This document shows, piece by piece, positions 1-11,532 of a stretch of DNA of 64,000 nt. A program made the translations under genes and the position numbers. This DNA is from Piscicola geometra (lineage: Eukaryota > Annelida > Clitellata > Hirudinida > Piscicolidae): positions 12,998,400 through 13,062,399 of the forward strand of contig OX030956.1 of NCBI GenBank assembly GCA_943735955.1, given 5' to 3'. The notes under the pieces are model-generated. The model had not been told where the DNA came from, searched no databases, and saw only the letters and a list, made by a program, of their open reading frames with translations. Positions within the stretch are counted from its first letter, which is position 1; the number at the start of each line of letters is the position of its first letter.

Positions 1-1845
1 GCAGACGCTTCCTCCTCGCCTCAGGGGGCACGACAGCCTCGATGAGCAGCTCGTCAGTCAGTTCCGTTGGAAGCACCTCCTCTCCACTGAGCCTCACGTC
101 AATGCCCCTCTTCCAGTCCCTGAACCTCACCCTGCGCAGCACTGGCACAAAGGTCATGTACGCCTCGTTGATGAGTTTCCATATCACTCCGGTCGGCCTT
201 TTCCTCTGCGGTTGGCACTTGATGACTCGAGTGGGCGTGATGATGAAGTCGACGGGAAGGTCGTGCGTCTGCAGGAGGTTCTCTGGCAGCGGGAGCACCT
301 GGTCATCGTGCACCATCGTCACCACGGGCACCGTCTCGTCCACCACTCCTAATGACGCCATCATCGCGTACTCCAGGTCTGACAGGCCCCCTCCCTTGCC
401 CACCCTGATGCCTGGGGCGTGGTTAATCAGTGATGATTTTATGCATTCATGAAAAAACCTAATTAGTAATAATAAGAATAAATAATAACACCAGGAAAGA
501 TGCTCAAAAGTGTTCAAAATCAAATCTTTTGCGAGTAATGGTTGCAGGAGAGAGGAGGCGAGGCACTTACCACTGGTGGAAACTGCAAGAGAGGCAACTA
601 TCACCAAGTCGACCTTCATCATCTCGTCAATGTCAATCGGCGAGCTGAACTGCTTAACATTCTGAGAATTGAAAGAGAGATGTTTAAACACATCTTTAAC
701 CTAAATCAAATAATCAAATAAATATAAAACTTTTAACGACGACTTCAGCCTAAACGAAATATTCATATTAATATTCACACGCAACTAGGATCAGCCATTA
801 GCTTTAAAGCTACCCACTACTATTCATTAACCGGTTCATAATCAATTAACTTCAATCCACGGATAACCATGGATTAAACCTCTCAAATCATCATCATCAT
901 CATCAAAATTCTCATCATCAACATCATTATCCTCATCATCATCATCCTTCCAGCTCCATGACAACCTCCCTGGAGATGCACTTCAGGAGGGTGGCTTGGT
1001 CGGCGTCTGCTGGAGGCATTACCTTGCTGTACACGTGGTTCAACAACCTCGGAGTCGGCACCAGCAATGTCTTGCCAGCCTGGTGTGAATTGCCAGTTGG
1101 TATTTTTTTATTGTATCAATTTATTAATATTTAATTTATTAATACAATGCAATAAATTATTTGAAAAGACTCAGTTTTAGCACCTTTTATAGTAGAAAAT
1201 AATTAATATTAAATTAATTGATGTTATTATTTATACAATATATTATTTGCAAAGACTATGTGTTATAACAAAGTTATTTGTTTTTTAAAATCACATAAAA
1301 AAATTAAAATCTGTATAAATACAATGCAAGACACAATGAAGATGCTACCATGAGCGTCTTGATCCTGATCTCCTGCAGAGGCCTCATAGGGTCTACTCTG
1401 ACGATCGACGCCCCCTTGAATTCTTCCATTTCAGCCAGTTTCAAACCAGCCTCGTCTGAGCCCTGGGTAAGAAGGGTTTTAGGAGTTTAAGAGTGTTATT
1501 TTGAGGGTTTGCTCTGAGAATGTGAAAATGAACTATTTGTATGTAATATATTCACAAATTCAATTATTCATTTTTGTAAGAGTTAAAAAAATTTATAAAA
1601 GTAATGAATTATATTTTTCAACATTTTATTTTAGATGAATTTTTAAAACGTTTCGTATTTATTTAAAATTTTTGAAAATATTAGTTTTGAAAAATTCTAT
1701 CAAATACACATAAAAAACTTTACTTTAAAAAATTGAAATACTTTGAAATTGGATATTCTTCTTCTTGGAGGCCCTGGGAAAATTTTCAAACCGTCTTTTT
1801 TCATATAATCCCATACTTTTTTTCTGACTTCTACTTTTGTGTCTT
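1..1845 (-). CDS. MTHFSD: MTHFSD orthologue (methenyltetrahydrofolate synthetase domain-containing protein), partial
   Basis: Exons read on the minus strand are 1742-1845, 1349-1462, 966-1079, 571-661 and 1-411, and the gene runs off the left edge. Phases join at every junction. Seen: an early stretch with WDYM and RRRISNFK, then VDPMRPLQEIR, the block LLVPTPRL, VDLVIVASLAVS, and GKGGGLSDLEYAMM followed by PVVTMVHDDQVL and DFIITPTRVI. These match, in order, the conserved blocks of MTHFSD, a 5-formyltetrahydrofolate cyclo-ligase-fold protein that in vertebrates also carries an RRM. Human MTHFSD has been described as RNA-binding and its folate activity is not established, so no reaction is claimed here. 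The C-terminal part (the RRM in vertebrates) would lie outside the window. The initiating exon is not identified. The reading frame stays open upstream of the 1845 acceptor and encodes a CVKC motif, so this exon may start further out. Confidence 0.88.
889..956. repeat. (ATC)n-type trinucleotide repeat
   Basis: An imperfect run of cat/atc triplets lies in the MTHFSD intron just beyond the splice donor of exon 966-1079. It is simple-sequence DNA with no sign of coding function. Confidence 0.8.
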
Positions 1846-3078
1846 CTGCAAATATATCATTGAAATGCCATTCGGGACGTTTACATTTAACACAGATATA
1901 AAAAGGAAAAAACTAGCATTAATTTAAAAAAATATGTATTTTACCTTGGGAAATATTAATCTTTAAACTGTTTTCTTCAAGTTCTGTCATCTGTTTGTTA
2001 ATTTATTTCATATTATGGTGTAATATTTAAATAGTTTGAATCCACGTTGAGAATTCTAAGAAATACAAAGACTTAAACTATGTGAAAAGAATTTTTTAAT
2101 TATATTAAAATAAAACTCATAACCTTTTTAATGACTAGCACAAATAAATTTTTATTTTTAAAGTCTCACAAAACCGTCACTCTTAGCCGTTAAATGTGTT
2201 TCAAGTCGTCTATCGTTCTAACTTGTAAATTTTTATTAATTTATTAAATATAATGAGTTAAGTATGAAAAATAGTTTAATTTGTAATCATTAAATTGAAA
2301 TAATATCGAAAAGTTACAATGAAAAATTCATATGAGTAGCTAGGATTTATTCTTATAAATACTTATCTTTAATCCTTCAGACTACATGCTGTAGTTTAAA
2401 ATTTAGAGCCCTAAGTTTAAAGCTAATTACTATTTTAATATAGCAATATAATAAACAGGTAATTTATATTCTAGTGAATTTAAGTAAAAAATCAATCATA
2501 AGATCGGCTAGCCGATCCTATTATCTAATTACACTTGCAGAACTGATATATTAACAGACACAATTTGTTTTATAAATCATATGAAAGCACTGTTTAATAG
2601 TTTAATGAAAATATTCAATAAATTCTTTCAAGTGAATTGAAACGAAATCTTAGTATAGTAAAGAATATATTCAAATAAATTCCTTCAAATGTAGTTTTCA
2701 TGAAAAACGACGAGTGAATTTCCTAAAAAGCAATTTTTGTCATTAACATCAACTTCGTCAAAAATATATATATATATATATGAATATATGCCGTTTATAA
2801 AAAATAAATGTATTCCATTACTCGAATTTTAAATTTAATCATCTTCCTTTTTATCCTTTTCAAATGACTTTCTATACGTCGACTTTGCATTGTCTTCGAC
2901 GTATGTGATTAGACCATTCGACTTTCCTTTGTCTTCATTTTCTTCAATAAACTCGATTTCGTCCTTCGAAATAATTCATTTATTCTGATTTAACAGACAA
3001 ACAACCACAAATACATTCAATTCAAACCATCTAAAACAACAATTTAAACTAACATAATTCCAAAAGCCACCAGACACT
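1846..3078. other. Intergenic or 5' region between MTHFSD and DCDC2
   Basis: AT-rich sequence. It should contain the unidentified first exon of MTHFSD. It holds a short (ta)n run near 2765-2782 and one possible small minus-strand exon near 2845-2966, listed separately. I see no other coding signal. Confidence 0.5.
2845..2966 (-). other. Possible acidic terminal exon, gene unknown
   Basis: On the minus strand an acceptor-like ttcgaag is followed by an open frame rich in Glu, Asp and Lys (GACGAAATCGAG... coding DEIEFIEENEDKGKS, later TYVEDNAKSTYRK, ending KKEDD and a TAA). Base composition is richer than its surroundings and residue use is protein-like. It has no start codon, so it would be an internal or alternative last exon, perhaps of DCDC2 whose stop lies at 3079. 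It could equally be chance. Confidence 0.25.
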
Positions 3079-6000
3079 TTATTTTGCTAAATTCATCAAT
3101 TGTTGATTGAATATGCCAACCTCAACGTCGTCTGGTCCAATCATTTCGGCGGGAAAGTCGACCCTGGTACGTCCATCATCCCTGACCGCTTGCGCATGTC
3201 TCGTCTCGTCCCGCTGCTTCTTCGCTCTGAACATCCCTCCTGCGTCTGAAGCAGCAGAAAGAAAGAGAATCAAACAATGAAAAAACAAAAAAGAATCAAA
3301 GAAAAATTAAAAGATGGAGAAGAAAAGAATAGAAGGAAAATGAGAAATATATAAGTGTGGAATGGGAAGCGTGAGTGGAGGACTGAAGTTTTGAAGCTAC
3401 TCTAGTCAGAATGGAGGGTTTAAAAAATTTATTTAAATATTTATTTATAAAATTAACATATTAAGCTTCATGAGTTTTATAGTTTCTATACTTTTAATTT
3501 TTTAATGTGTTTTTGAAGAACCCTAACCCTCATCGTAGTTGACGTCTTTGATTCCGTATTTCTTATGACGTTGCTTGGCATGGAAGTTGCCATCAGAGTT
3601 GTAGAAATTATTTTTCGACATTCTTTCGAAAAAATAAAATAAAGTAAATCATAAAAAATTTAAAAAAAAGTTTCATCATTTATATTATTCAAGCGTTATA
3701 ACTAAATTTAATCCTTTAAATTATTCAAGAGTTTATTCAATAATAACAAGAGTAATATTAATAATAAGAATACTAATAATAATAAATGATAATTTTCGTT
3801 TTATATAGCAGCCATGCACGCAACAGAAGCGCTCTAATTTCAAATTAATTGGCCACCTTTTGATTCCACCTGAGCCGTCAGAGGAGCTGAAGCTGTGCAA
3901 GTCAGAGCTGTTCGGTGAGGAGAAACTCACACCAGGCCTGTTCCTGTACACGAATGGTCAAAAAAATGATGATATTATTAGAATAAAAATTTTATTTCGA
4001 TATTTTAAAGCTAAGTAGAGTTTTTAAAATAGGGGAAAAATTAATTAAAATAATTTAATTCCTATAGATTAATTCCATAATTATCGCAAAAAGTCATCAC
4101 CTCCACTTGTCCGTGCTTTTTGAATTCAACACGTCTTTTCTCGTTGAATTTCTGCAAGAAAAAATGTTAAAAATCTTAATACAATTTACATTCATACGAA
4201 AAAGTCTGTAAGCCATTATGAGACAAGCAAGAAACACATTTTGAGTCAACATTGTTGACCTGTTGAGGGGCACGTAGAAAGAGGGTTTGATGCCTTCTCC
4301 GTAGCTGGCCTTCACGAAGCCCCTCACTCCATACCCCACTGCCACATACTGACCGCCCTGCTCCAGCTCAAAACCATTCATCAACCTCCGACCATCCAGC
4401 GTGTAAAGACTGGTGGAGTGGGAATGCTTGATTTTGTTGAGAAATAATTATTTTTCTGATATTTAACTATCAAAGCATACAAAACAATTCTAGATTTAAA
4501 AAAGGATAAAACCTATAATATCATTATAGTTTAGTATCGTCTAATATCCAACTTAGAATTCTCAAACCATCCCAAAAAAGCAAAAAAATCCTTCCACCAA
4601 CTCCTTAGCATCTCTCCCTTTCTGCTTCATGCGCTGGTTCACTTCATTCATCACCACTGGCCACTGCTCCAGGCTCTTCAGCGGAAAGGTGATGCGAGCC
4701 GGTGAATCGTTTGGTATGCCGTTTATGAAGATGCTGGGAGGAGAGATGGTGTGTGTTTGTGTGCATGGAAAATAATTTTATTGATTTTTGGGAAAATAAA
4801 ATATCGTTTAGTGTTTGCATGATACAACTTTAAAAATAATTTATTTTTTTAAGCGTAATGAATTTGTGAAGAATAAAGAAAATCTCAAATAGGTTGAAAA
4901 GCTCACAAAATGGTGACCGATCCAGTGTTAATATCTTTTATCCTGCCCGGAACCACCATCCTGTTCTTCGGAGCTTCCATGTTTCCCTTTGAGTGGTTAC
5001 GCAACCTCATTCATGAAACAAAAACACTCATGATAACTTTCCGATGAGTTAATATTAATTTTTCCACAATATTCTTTTTGTCCTGTCGATTTTATTCTGC
5101 TTTTTAAAACTGAAAACCACTTTAAAAATCTTCGATCAAGCTCATTCAGAGGATCAGACAGAAGCAAACTGCAAAAAAAGAATTCTCAAGTGCAACTAAG
5201 CCGAAACATGCTTTTATGCGACGAACTGTTTACCAAGCAAACCATTTTGCTAACGATTTTTGGGGACTAAATATAACGTTTTTCAAATTGATTTGTTACA
5301 AAATATATAAATAAAACAATTTTTTGAATTATTTGATCGTAAGAAGATTTAATTATAGAGAATAAAAACAAGGGTAGAAGAAGCGACGACAAGTAACTGT
5401 TGCTTCATGATTAGAGACTCACAAGACAGGTGGAACGAGATTGATTGAGCAGAATGTAGAACAAAAGACCTGGAAACGGAGAAAGATAACGATGGAAAAG
5501 AATAAAACAAAAAGAAGGGGCCTCCTAGGACGTTTAACTAGAATAATACGAGAGTGTTTTGTAGATTATGGGAGATAGGGAGAAGAAGAGGTGGAATGGA
5601 GGTGTGTAAGAGCCTAGCAACCTGTGTTGTTGTTGTTTGCCGCCTCTTAGACCTAATCAATGGCAACTCTTGGATTTTCATCTGATTGCTAACTACTATT
5701 TTTGATTAATTACTTCAATTCTTCACGAGAAATTTATTTTCGCTTGCAATTCGTCGGTGTTTCATACTGCTTTTAAAAATCTAAAATTAGTTGGTGAGAA
5801 ATCGGCTCGGGAAAGTTGAGAAATAATTTTTTGATGAACTCTTTCGTTGTTTTCTCGAGCTTAAATTCGTATATTTATATTCAGTCGATAACTAAATGCT
5901 GCTTTTGGGTGCCCTTCGATATAAATGAACTGCCAATTACTAAATATAAAAAAATCAGTAAAAGAATCTGAAATATAAATTTTAAAAAAATATATAAATG

Positions 6001-9000
6001 AAAGGGTAAAAAAATTAACATGTTCAAAGTTATAAATAGAAAAAAAGTGGTAACAAAGATCTGCTCATTCTAAAACACTTATTTCAAACTCTACGTGCTT
6101 CACGTCAAAAACCGTTGAGTATTTCAATTACTTGCACTGAATACGACTTTCTAAATGATTAACATCTTCAATCAGTTTTTGATTCTTCAAAATAAAAGCT
6201 TCAAAAACGACTATTATGAGTAAATGTCGATTTCAGTTAATCATAGTTCCCGGGTAGAGTCTCAGTGAAGGTATATCAGCTCAAGATATCAACCCATGCC
6301 CCTGGTATGAATCACCTGCATGCATATTCCTTCTGGCTCGAGTCGCCGCAGCTCTCAAGAAGTCATCAATATTTAATTCTCTTTATGGTCCTATAAACCC
6401 CTTTCCACGCCGACTTCCAGTCTCCGCCAGAGGCATTCTTATTAGCTTTTATGCTTGCTATGTAACCATTCTAAAACCAAACAATATATCGATTTTTGAA
6501 TGATTTTTTTTATTTTCATACATGTATACATGTATATCGGTTTATAATATTAGTTTTGTTAAACGTTTCAGATTTAGAGATGTAACAGAGAATTTTAATT
6601 TCATAAAAGCTAAAATTCGCTCCCTTCCTTTACAACTCGTCTTTCCTTTCAAAATGAAATACTTTTAATTAAAAATATTTTTTTCATTAAAGTATTAAGT
6701 AAAAATTTAAAACTCTGTACTTAACCCCAACCTCAAAATCTTAGACTTTTCAAAAGTAGACAACTTTTTTAATAGCATTATATCAAAATGTCAGTCGATA
6801 AAAATTGATCGAAAGAAAAAAAATTAGGTTGTTTATGTGAGTGTGTAAAACCGAATGAATATTTTATTAGAAAGGTTTTTTAATGAGAGTTTTTAAAAAT
6901 AAATAAGATAATAAATTAGTATATTAGGGTTGTTTCACATTTGAAAGTTGTAATAAAATATTTAAAATCTGATAATATAATATTATTAATATTAGTATTA
7001 TTAATATAAATATTAATATAAATATTATTAATATAAATATTATTATAATAAATATTATTAATATAAATATTATTAATATAAATATTCTTAATAAAAAGAT
7101 TCTTAATATAAATATTATTAATATAAATATTATTAATATAAATATTATTAATATAAATATTATTAATATAAATATTATTAATATAAATATTATTAATATA
7201 AATATTATTAATATAAATATTATTAATATAAATATTATTAATATAAATATTATTAATATAAATATTATTAATATAAATATTATTAATATAAATATTATTA
7301 ATATAAATATTATTAATATAAATATTATTAATATAAGTATTATTAATATAAATATTATTAATATAAATATTATTAATATAAATATTAATAATATAAATAT
7401 TATTAATATAAATATTATTAATATAAATATTATTAATATAAATATTATTAATATAAATATTCTTAATATAAATATTCTTAATATAAATATTCTTAATATA
7501 AATATTCTTAATATAAATATTCTTAATATAAATATTATTAATATAAATATTATTAATATAAATATTATTAATATAAATATTATTAATATAAATATTATTA
7601 ATATAAATATTATTAATATAAATATTATTAATATAAATATTATTAATATAAATATTATTAATATAAATATTATTAATATAAATATTATTAATATAAATAT
7701 TATTAATATAAATATTATTAATATAAATATTATTAATATAAATATTATTAATATAAATATTATTAATATAAATATTATTAATATAAATATTATTAATATA
7801 AATATTATTAATATAAATATTATTAATATAAATATTATTAATATAAATATTATTAATATAAATATTATTAATATAAATATTATTAATATAAATATTATTA
7901 ATATAAATATTATTAATATAAAAATTATTAATATAAATATTATTAATATAAATATTATTAATATAAATATTATTAATATAAATATTCTTAATATAAATAT
8001 TCCTTATATAAATGTTATTAATATAAATATTCTTAATATAAATATTCTTAATATAAATATTCTTAATATAAATATTCTTAATATAAAAATTCTTAATATG
8101 AATATTCTTAATATAAATATTCTTAATATAAATATTCTTAATATAATTATTCTTAATATAAATATTCTTAATATAAATATTCTTAATATAAATATTCTTA
8201 ATATAAATATTATTAATATAAATATTCTTAATATAAATATTCTTAATATAAATATTCTTAATATAAATATTCTTAATATAAATATTCTTAATATAAATAT
8301 TATTAATATGAATATTCTTAATATAAATATTCTTAATATAAATATTCTTAATATAAATATTCTTAATATAAATATTCTTAATATAAATATTCTTAATATA
8401 AATATTCTTAATATAAATATTCTTAATATAAATATTCTTAATATAAATATTCTTAATATAAATATTCTTAATATAAATATTCTTAATATAAATATTCTTA
8501 ATATAAATATTCTTAATATAAATATTCTTAATATAAATATTCTTAATATAAATATTCTTAATATAAATATTCTTAATATAAATATTCTTAATATAAATAT
8601 TCTTAATATAAATATTCTTAATATAAATATTCTTAATATAAATATTCTTAATATAAATATTCTTAATATAAATATTCTTAATATAAATATTCTTAATATA
8701 AATATTCTTAATATAAATATTCTTAATATAAATATTCTTAATATAAATATTCTTAATATAAATATTCTTAATATAAATATTCTTAATATAAATATTCTTA
8801 ATATAAATATTCTTAATATAAATATTCTTAATATAAATATTCTTAATATAAATATTCTTAATATAAATATTCTTAATATAAATATTCTTAATATAAATAT
8901 TCTTAATATAAATATTCTTAATATAAATATTCTTAATATAAATATTCTTAATATAAATATTCTTAATATAAATATTCTTAATATAAATATTCTTAATATA

Positions 9001-10510
9001 AATATTCTTAATATAAATATTCTTAATATAAATATTCTTAATATAAATATTCTTAATATAAATATTCTTAATATAAATATTCTTAATATAAATATTCTTA
9101 ATATAAATATTCTTAATATAAATATTCTTAATATAAATATTCTTAATATAAATATTCTTAATATAAATATTCTTAATATAAATATTCTTAATATAAATAT
9201 TCTTAATATAAATATTCTTAATATAAATATTCTTAATATAAATATTCTTAATATAAATATTCTTAATATAAATATTCTTAATATAAATATTCTTAATATA
9301 AATATTCTTAATATAAATATTCTTAATATAAATATTCTTAATATAAATATTCTTAATATAAATATTCTTAATATAAATATTCTTAATATAAATATTCTTA
9401 ATATAAATATTCTTAATATAAATATTCTTAATATAAATATTCTTAATATAAATATTCTTAATATAAATATTCTTAATATAAATATTCTTAATATTGATAT
9501 TATTAATATTAATATTATTAATATTATTATTATTAATATTAATATTATTAATATTAATAATATATTAATATTAATAATATATTAATATTAATAATATATT
9601 AATATTAATAATATATTAATATCAATAATATGTTAATATTAATAATATGTTATTATTAATAATATGTTATTACTAATAATATGTTAATATTAATATTAAT
9701 ATTATTAATATTAATAATATATTAATATTAATAATATGTTAATATATAATTATAATATTACTATATTATTAATATTAATAATATATTATTAATATTAATA
9801 ATATGTTAATATATAATTATAATATTACTATATTAATAATATGTTAATATATAATTATAATATTACTATATTAATAATATTAATATTATTTTTATTAATA
9901 TAAATATTATTATTATTAAACCATAATATTTTTTATCGAAAATATAAGACTTACAGAAACTTTCTTGTTGCTGAATTTCAACGGTTCTTTTTGGTTGAGT
10001 TCCAAGTAACTTTGAATTTTTCAGAATTTATAAATAGAAAAATGCACATTTCCAAAACAAGAAGCAATAACATCGATTCGTCTTCTAATCTAAACTGGAG
10101 CTGCACAGCGCTTAATACTTCCACACGCACTGAAATGCATCCACCCCTTACTTCATTTTCTTGAACGGGCCCGAGTACACAGCCACGTATTCTCCATTGT
10201 CTCTGAGCTCATCAATCGAGTTGATTTTGCTTCCATGGGTGGGCGTGTGGAGGCTTTTGATGGCGACAGTAGCGTCCAAATGCTTGGTCAACTGCGCCAG
10301 TAGCACCTCCAGAGTCCTCGTCGACCTCCCATTGATGATCACTTGCTTGCCTGCGAAGGAAATGTCTCCGTTTTTGTAGATTTTCAAACGTTTCGAGCGG
10401 TCTTTGTTGCGATCTCTTGACGTTTCGCTGCCGTCTTCTCGCATTTGATCTATTCGCTCATCCGACCTCACCATGCGACTTGTTTCGGGCGGTGACAATA
10501 GCTTCATCAT
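3079..10510 (-). CDS. DCDC2: Doublecortin domain-containing protein 2 (DCDC2) orthologue
   Basis: Nine exons on the minus strand: 10152-10510, 6399-6453, 4907-4986, 4602-4733, 4260-4409, 4101-4151, 3857-3943, 3528-3622 and 3079-3245. All phases agree, giving about 391 residues. Two tandem DCX ubiquitin-like folds bind tubulin; in vertebrates DCDC2 is a ciliary and microtubule-associated protein. Seen: DCX1 in exon 1 (RLKIYKNGDISFAGKQVII, then NGEYVAVYSGPFKKM); the linker begins NIKANK, matching FKKLNY of the human protein; DCX2 spans exons 3-5 (IFINGIPND, PLKSLEQW, LYTLDGRRL, GGQYVAVG). The C-terminal exon has GMFRAKKQRDETRHA, resembling the human segment GIFKAGAERSETRGA. Start: ATG at 10510, with a second Met next to it. 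The protein is shorter than human DCDC2 (476 residues) in the tail. The exon1-exon2 intron holds a large minisatellite. The orthology call is firm. Confidence 0.9.
6975..9489. repeat. 15-bp AT-rich minisatellite, about 165 units
   Basis: A 15-bp unit repeats exactly four times per 60 bases over about 2.5 kb. Two sequence variants dominate: aatattattaatata from about 6975 to 7980 and aatattcttaatata from about 7981 to 9489, with a small island of the second variant at about 7460-7540 inside the first. The array lies in the first intron of the DCDC2 gene. Because 15 is a multiple of 3, a long open frame encoding a five-residue repeat (NILNI) results on the plus strand; this is an artefact. Confidence 0.97.
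9490..9925. repeat. Degenerate AT repeat flanking the 15-bp array
   Basis: The regular array gives way to irregular units such as ttaatattaataatata and ttaatatataattataatattac. It appears to be a decayed or independently expanded edge of the same low-complexity region. Confidence 0.85.
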
Positions 10511-11532
10511 TGAGGTAGAACTGGTGGTGAAAGCGTGAAAGAAGCGTCTTCAAAAGATTTTCAGTTTTTTTAAAATATGGCAAAAACTTTGTCAAAACTT
10601 AGATTTGTGAACTAAAAATCTTAGCAGCTAAACCGCTCAAGGATCAACTTTTCTATCAAATCTCGTGTTATCACGGTGCCTTTTCTACAAAAATCTCGGT
10701 AAATATTTATAGGCTAAACCAATATGCCCACACTATACCCACAGTATACGGGTAAGACTTATTGGCAAAGTTTCGAAATATAATTGACGATATACTATAT
10801 ATATATCGACGGATTCATATTTTATTCAAAAGCCTTGCGACTTATAAGCAATAAATATTTCTGAATGAGGTCATTACTTTTTTAATCAACGCGAGAGATC
10901 AAATGGAGCATAAAAACTGAGTTTATGCTTTATTGGGCGAATAAATTGGAATTAAAACTGTAGAATAAAACCGATAGATAGCCAAGAAATAGCCTGTGCT
11001 GAAGAAACTGAAAAATAATATATTATTCGTAAACCAATATTTTCAATTTTAATTAATTCGATAAATAATTTAACAATCAATTTGTGTGTCTAAATGATCT
11101 TCTCTCGATCAACGCGTCCAGGCAATCGACACTGGTGCCACATAAATTCCTGGAAGATAATTATGCAGACAGCTTGTGACTCTCTGCCCTTCAAGAGCAC
11201 TAAATCATCTTGTCCCTTTTATTTATTTATTTTTTCGTTATTTTTTTAATGAATAAATTTTAATTGTTTATAATAATTAAGTTAATGACGTGTTTTAGTG
11301 AATAAAAAAAGATACTTTTTTTATTTTTCAAACAAAGCAATCAAGTAAAAACGTTAATATTAATAACAGTTTTCAATGAATTTGTTTCATAAAACAGCAG
11401 AGGATTTTCAATTTAGTTCGATCAGAGATAAGACATTACATCGAATTGATAACAAAATTTAACCTAAAATCGTCTATATTTTTCAATGCAGTACAGAAAA
11501 AACACATACACATATAAAAGACACACACATCA
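10511..11532. other. Intergenic DCDC2 5' flank and zinc finger gene 3' flank
   Basis: AT-rich, with no coding signal on either strand. It should contain the DCDC2 promoter (to the right of 10510) and the 3'UTR of the finger protein gene (left of 11533). A short tatatatat run lies near 10796-10804. I found no clear TATA box. Confidence 0.5.

Noticed and set aside
42..452. 136-codon plus-strand frame
   Set aside because: Antisense shadow of the MTHFSD exon at 1-411, which carries conserved motifs on minus.
8098..9585. 495-codon open frame encoding a five-residue NILNI repeat
   Set aside because: Pure read-through of the 15-bp minisatellite whose unit length is a multiple of three and lacks stops in this frame; no splice or start context.
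7000..9900. Idea that the AT array is a replication origin or CRISPR-like array
   Set aside because: No unique spacers between units and a metazoan intron context; an ordinary minisatellite explains it.
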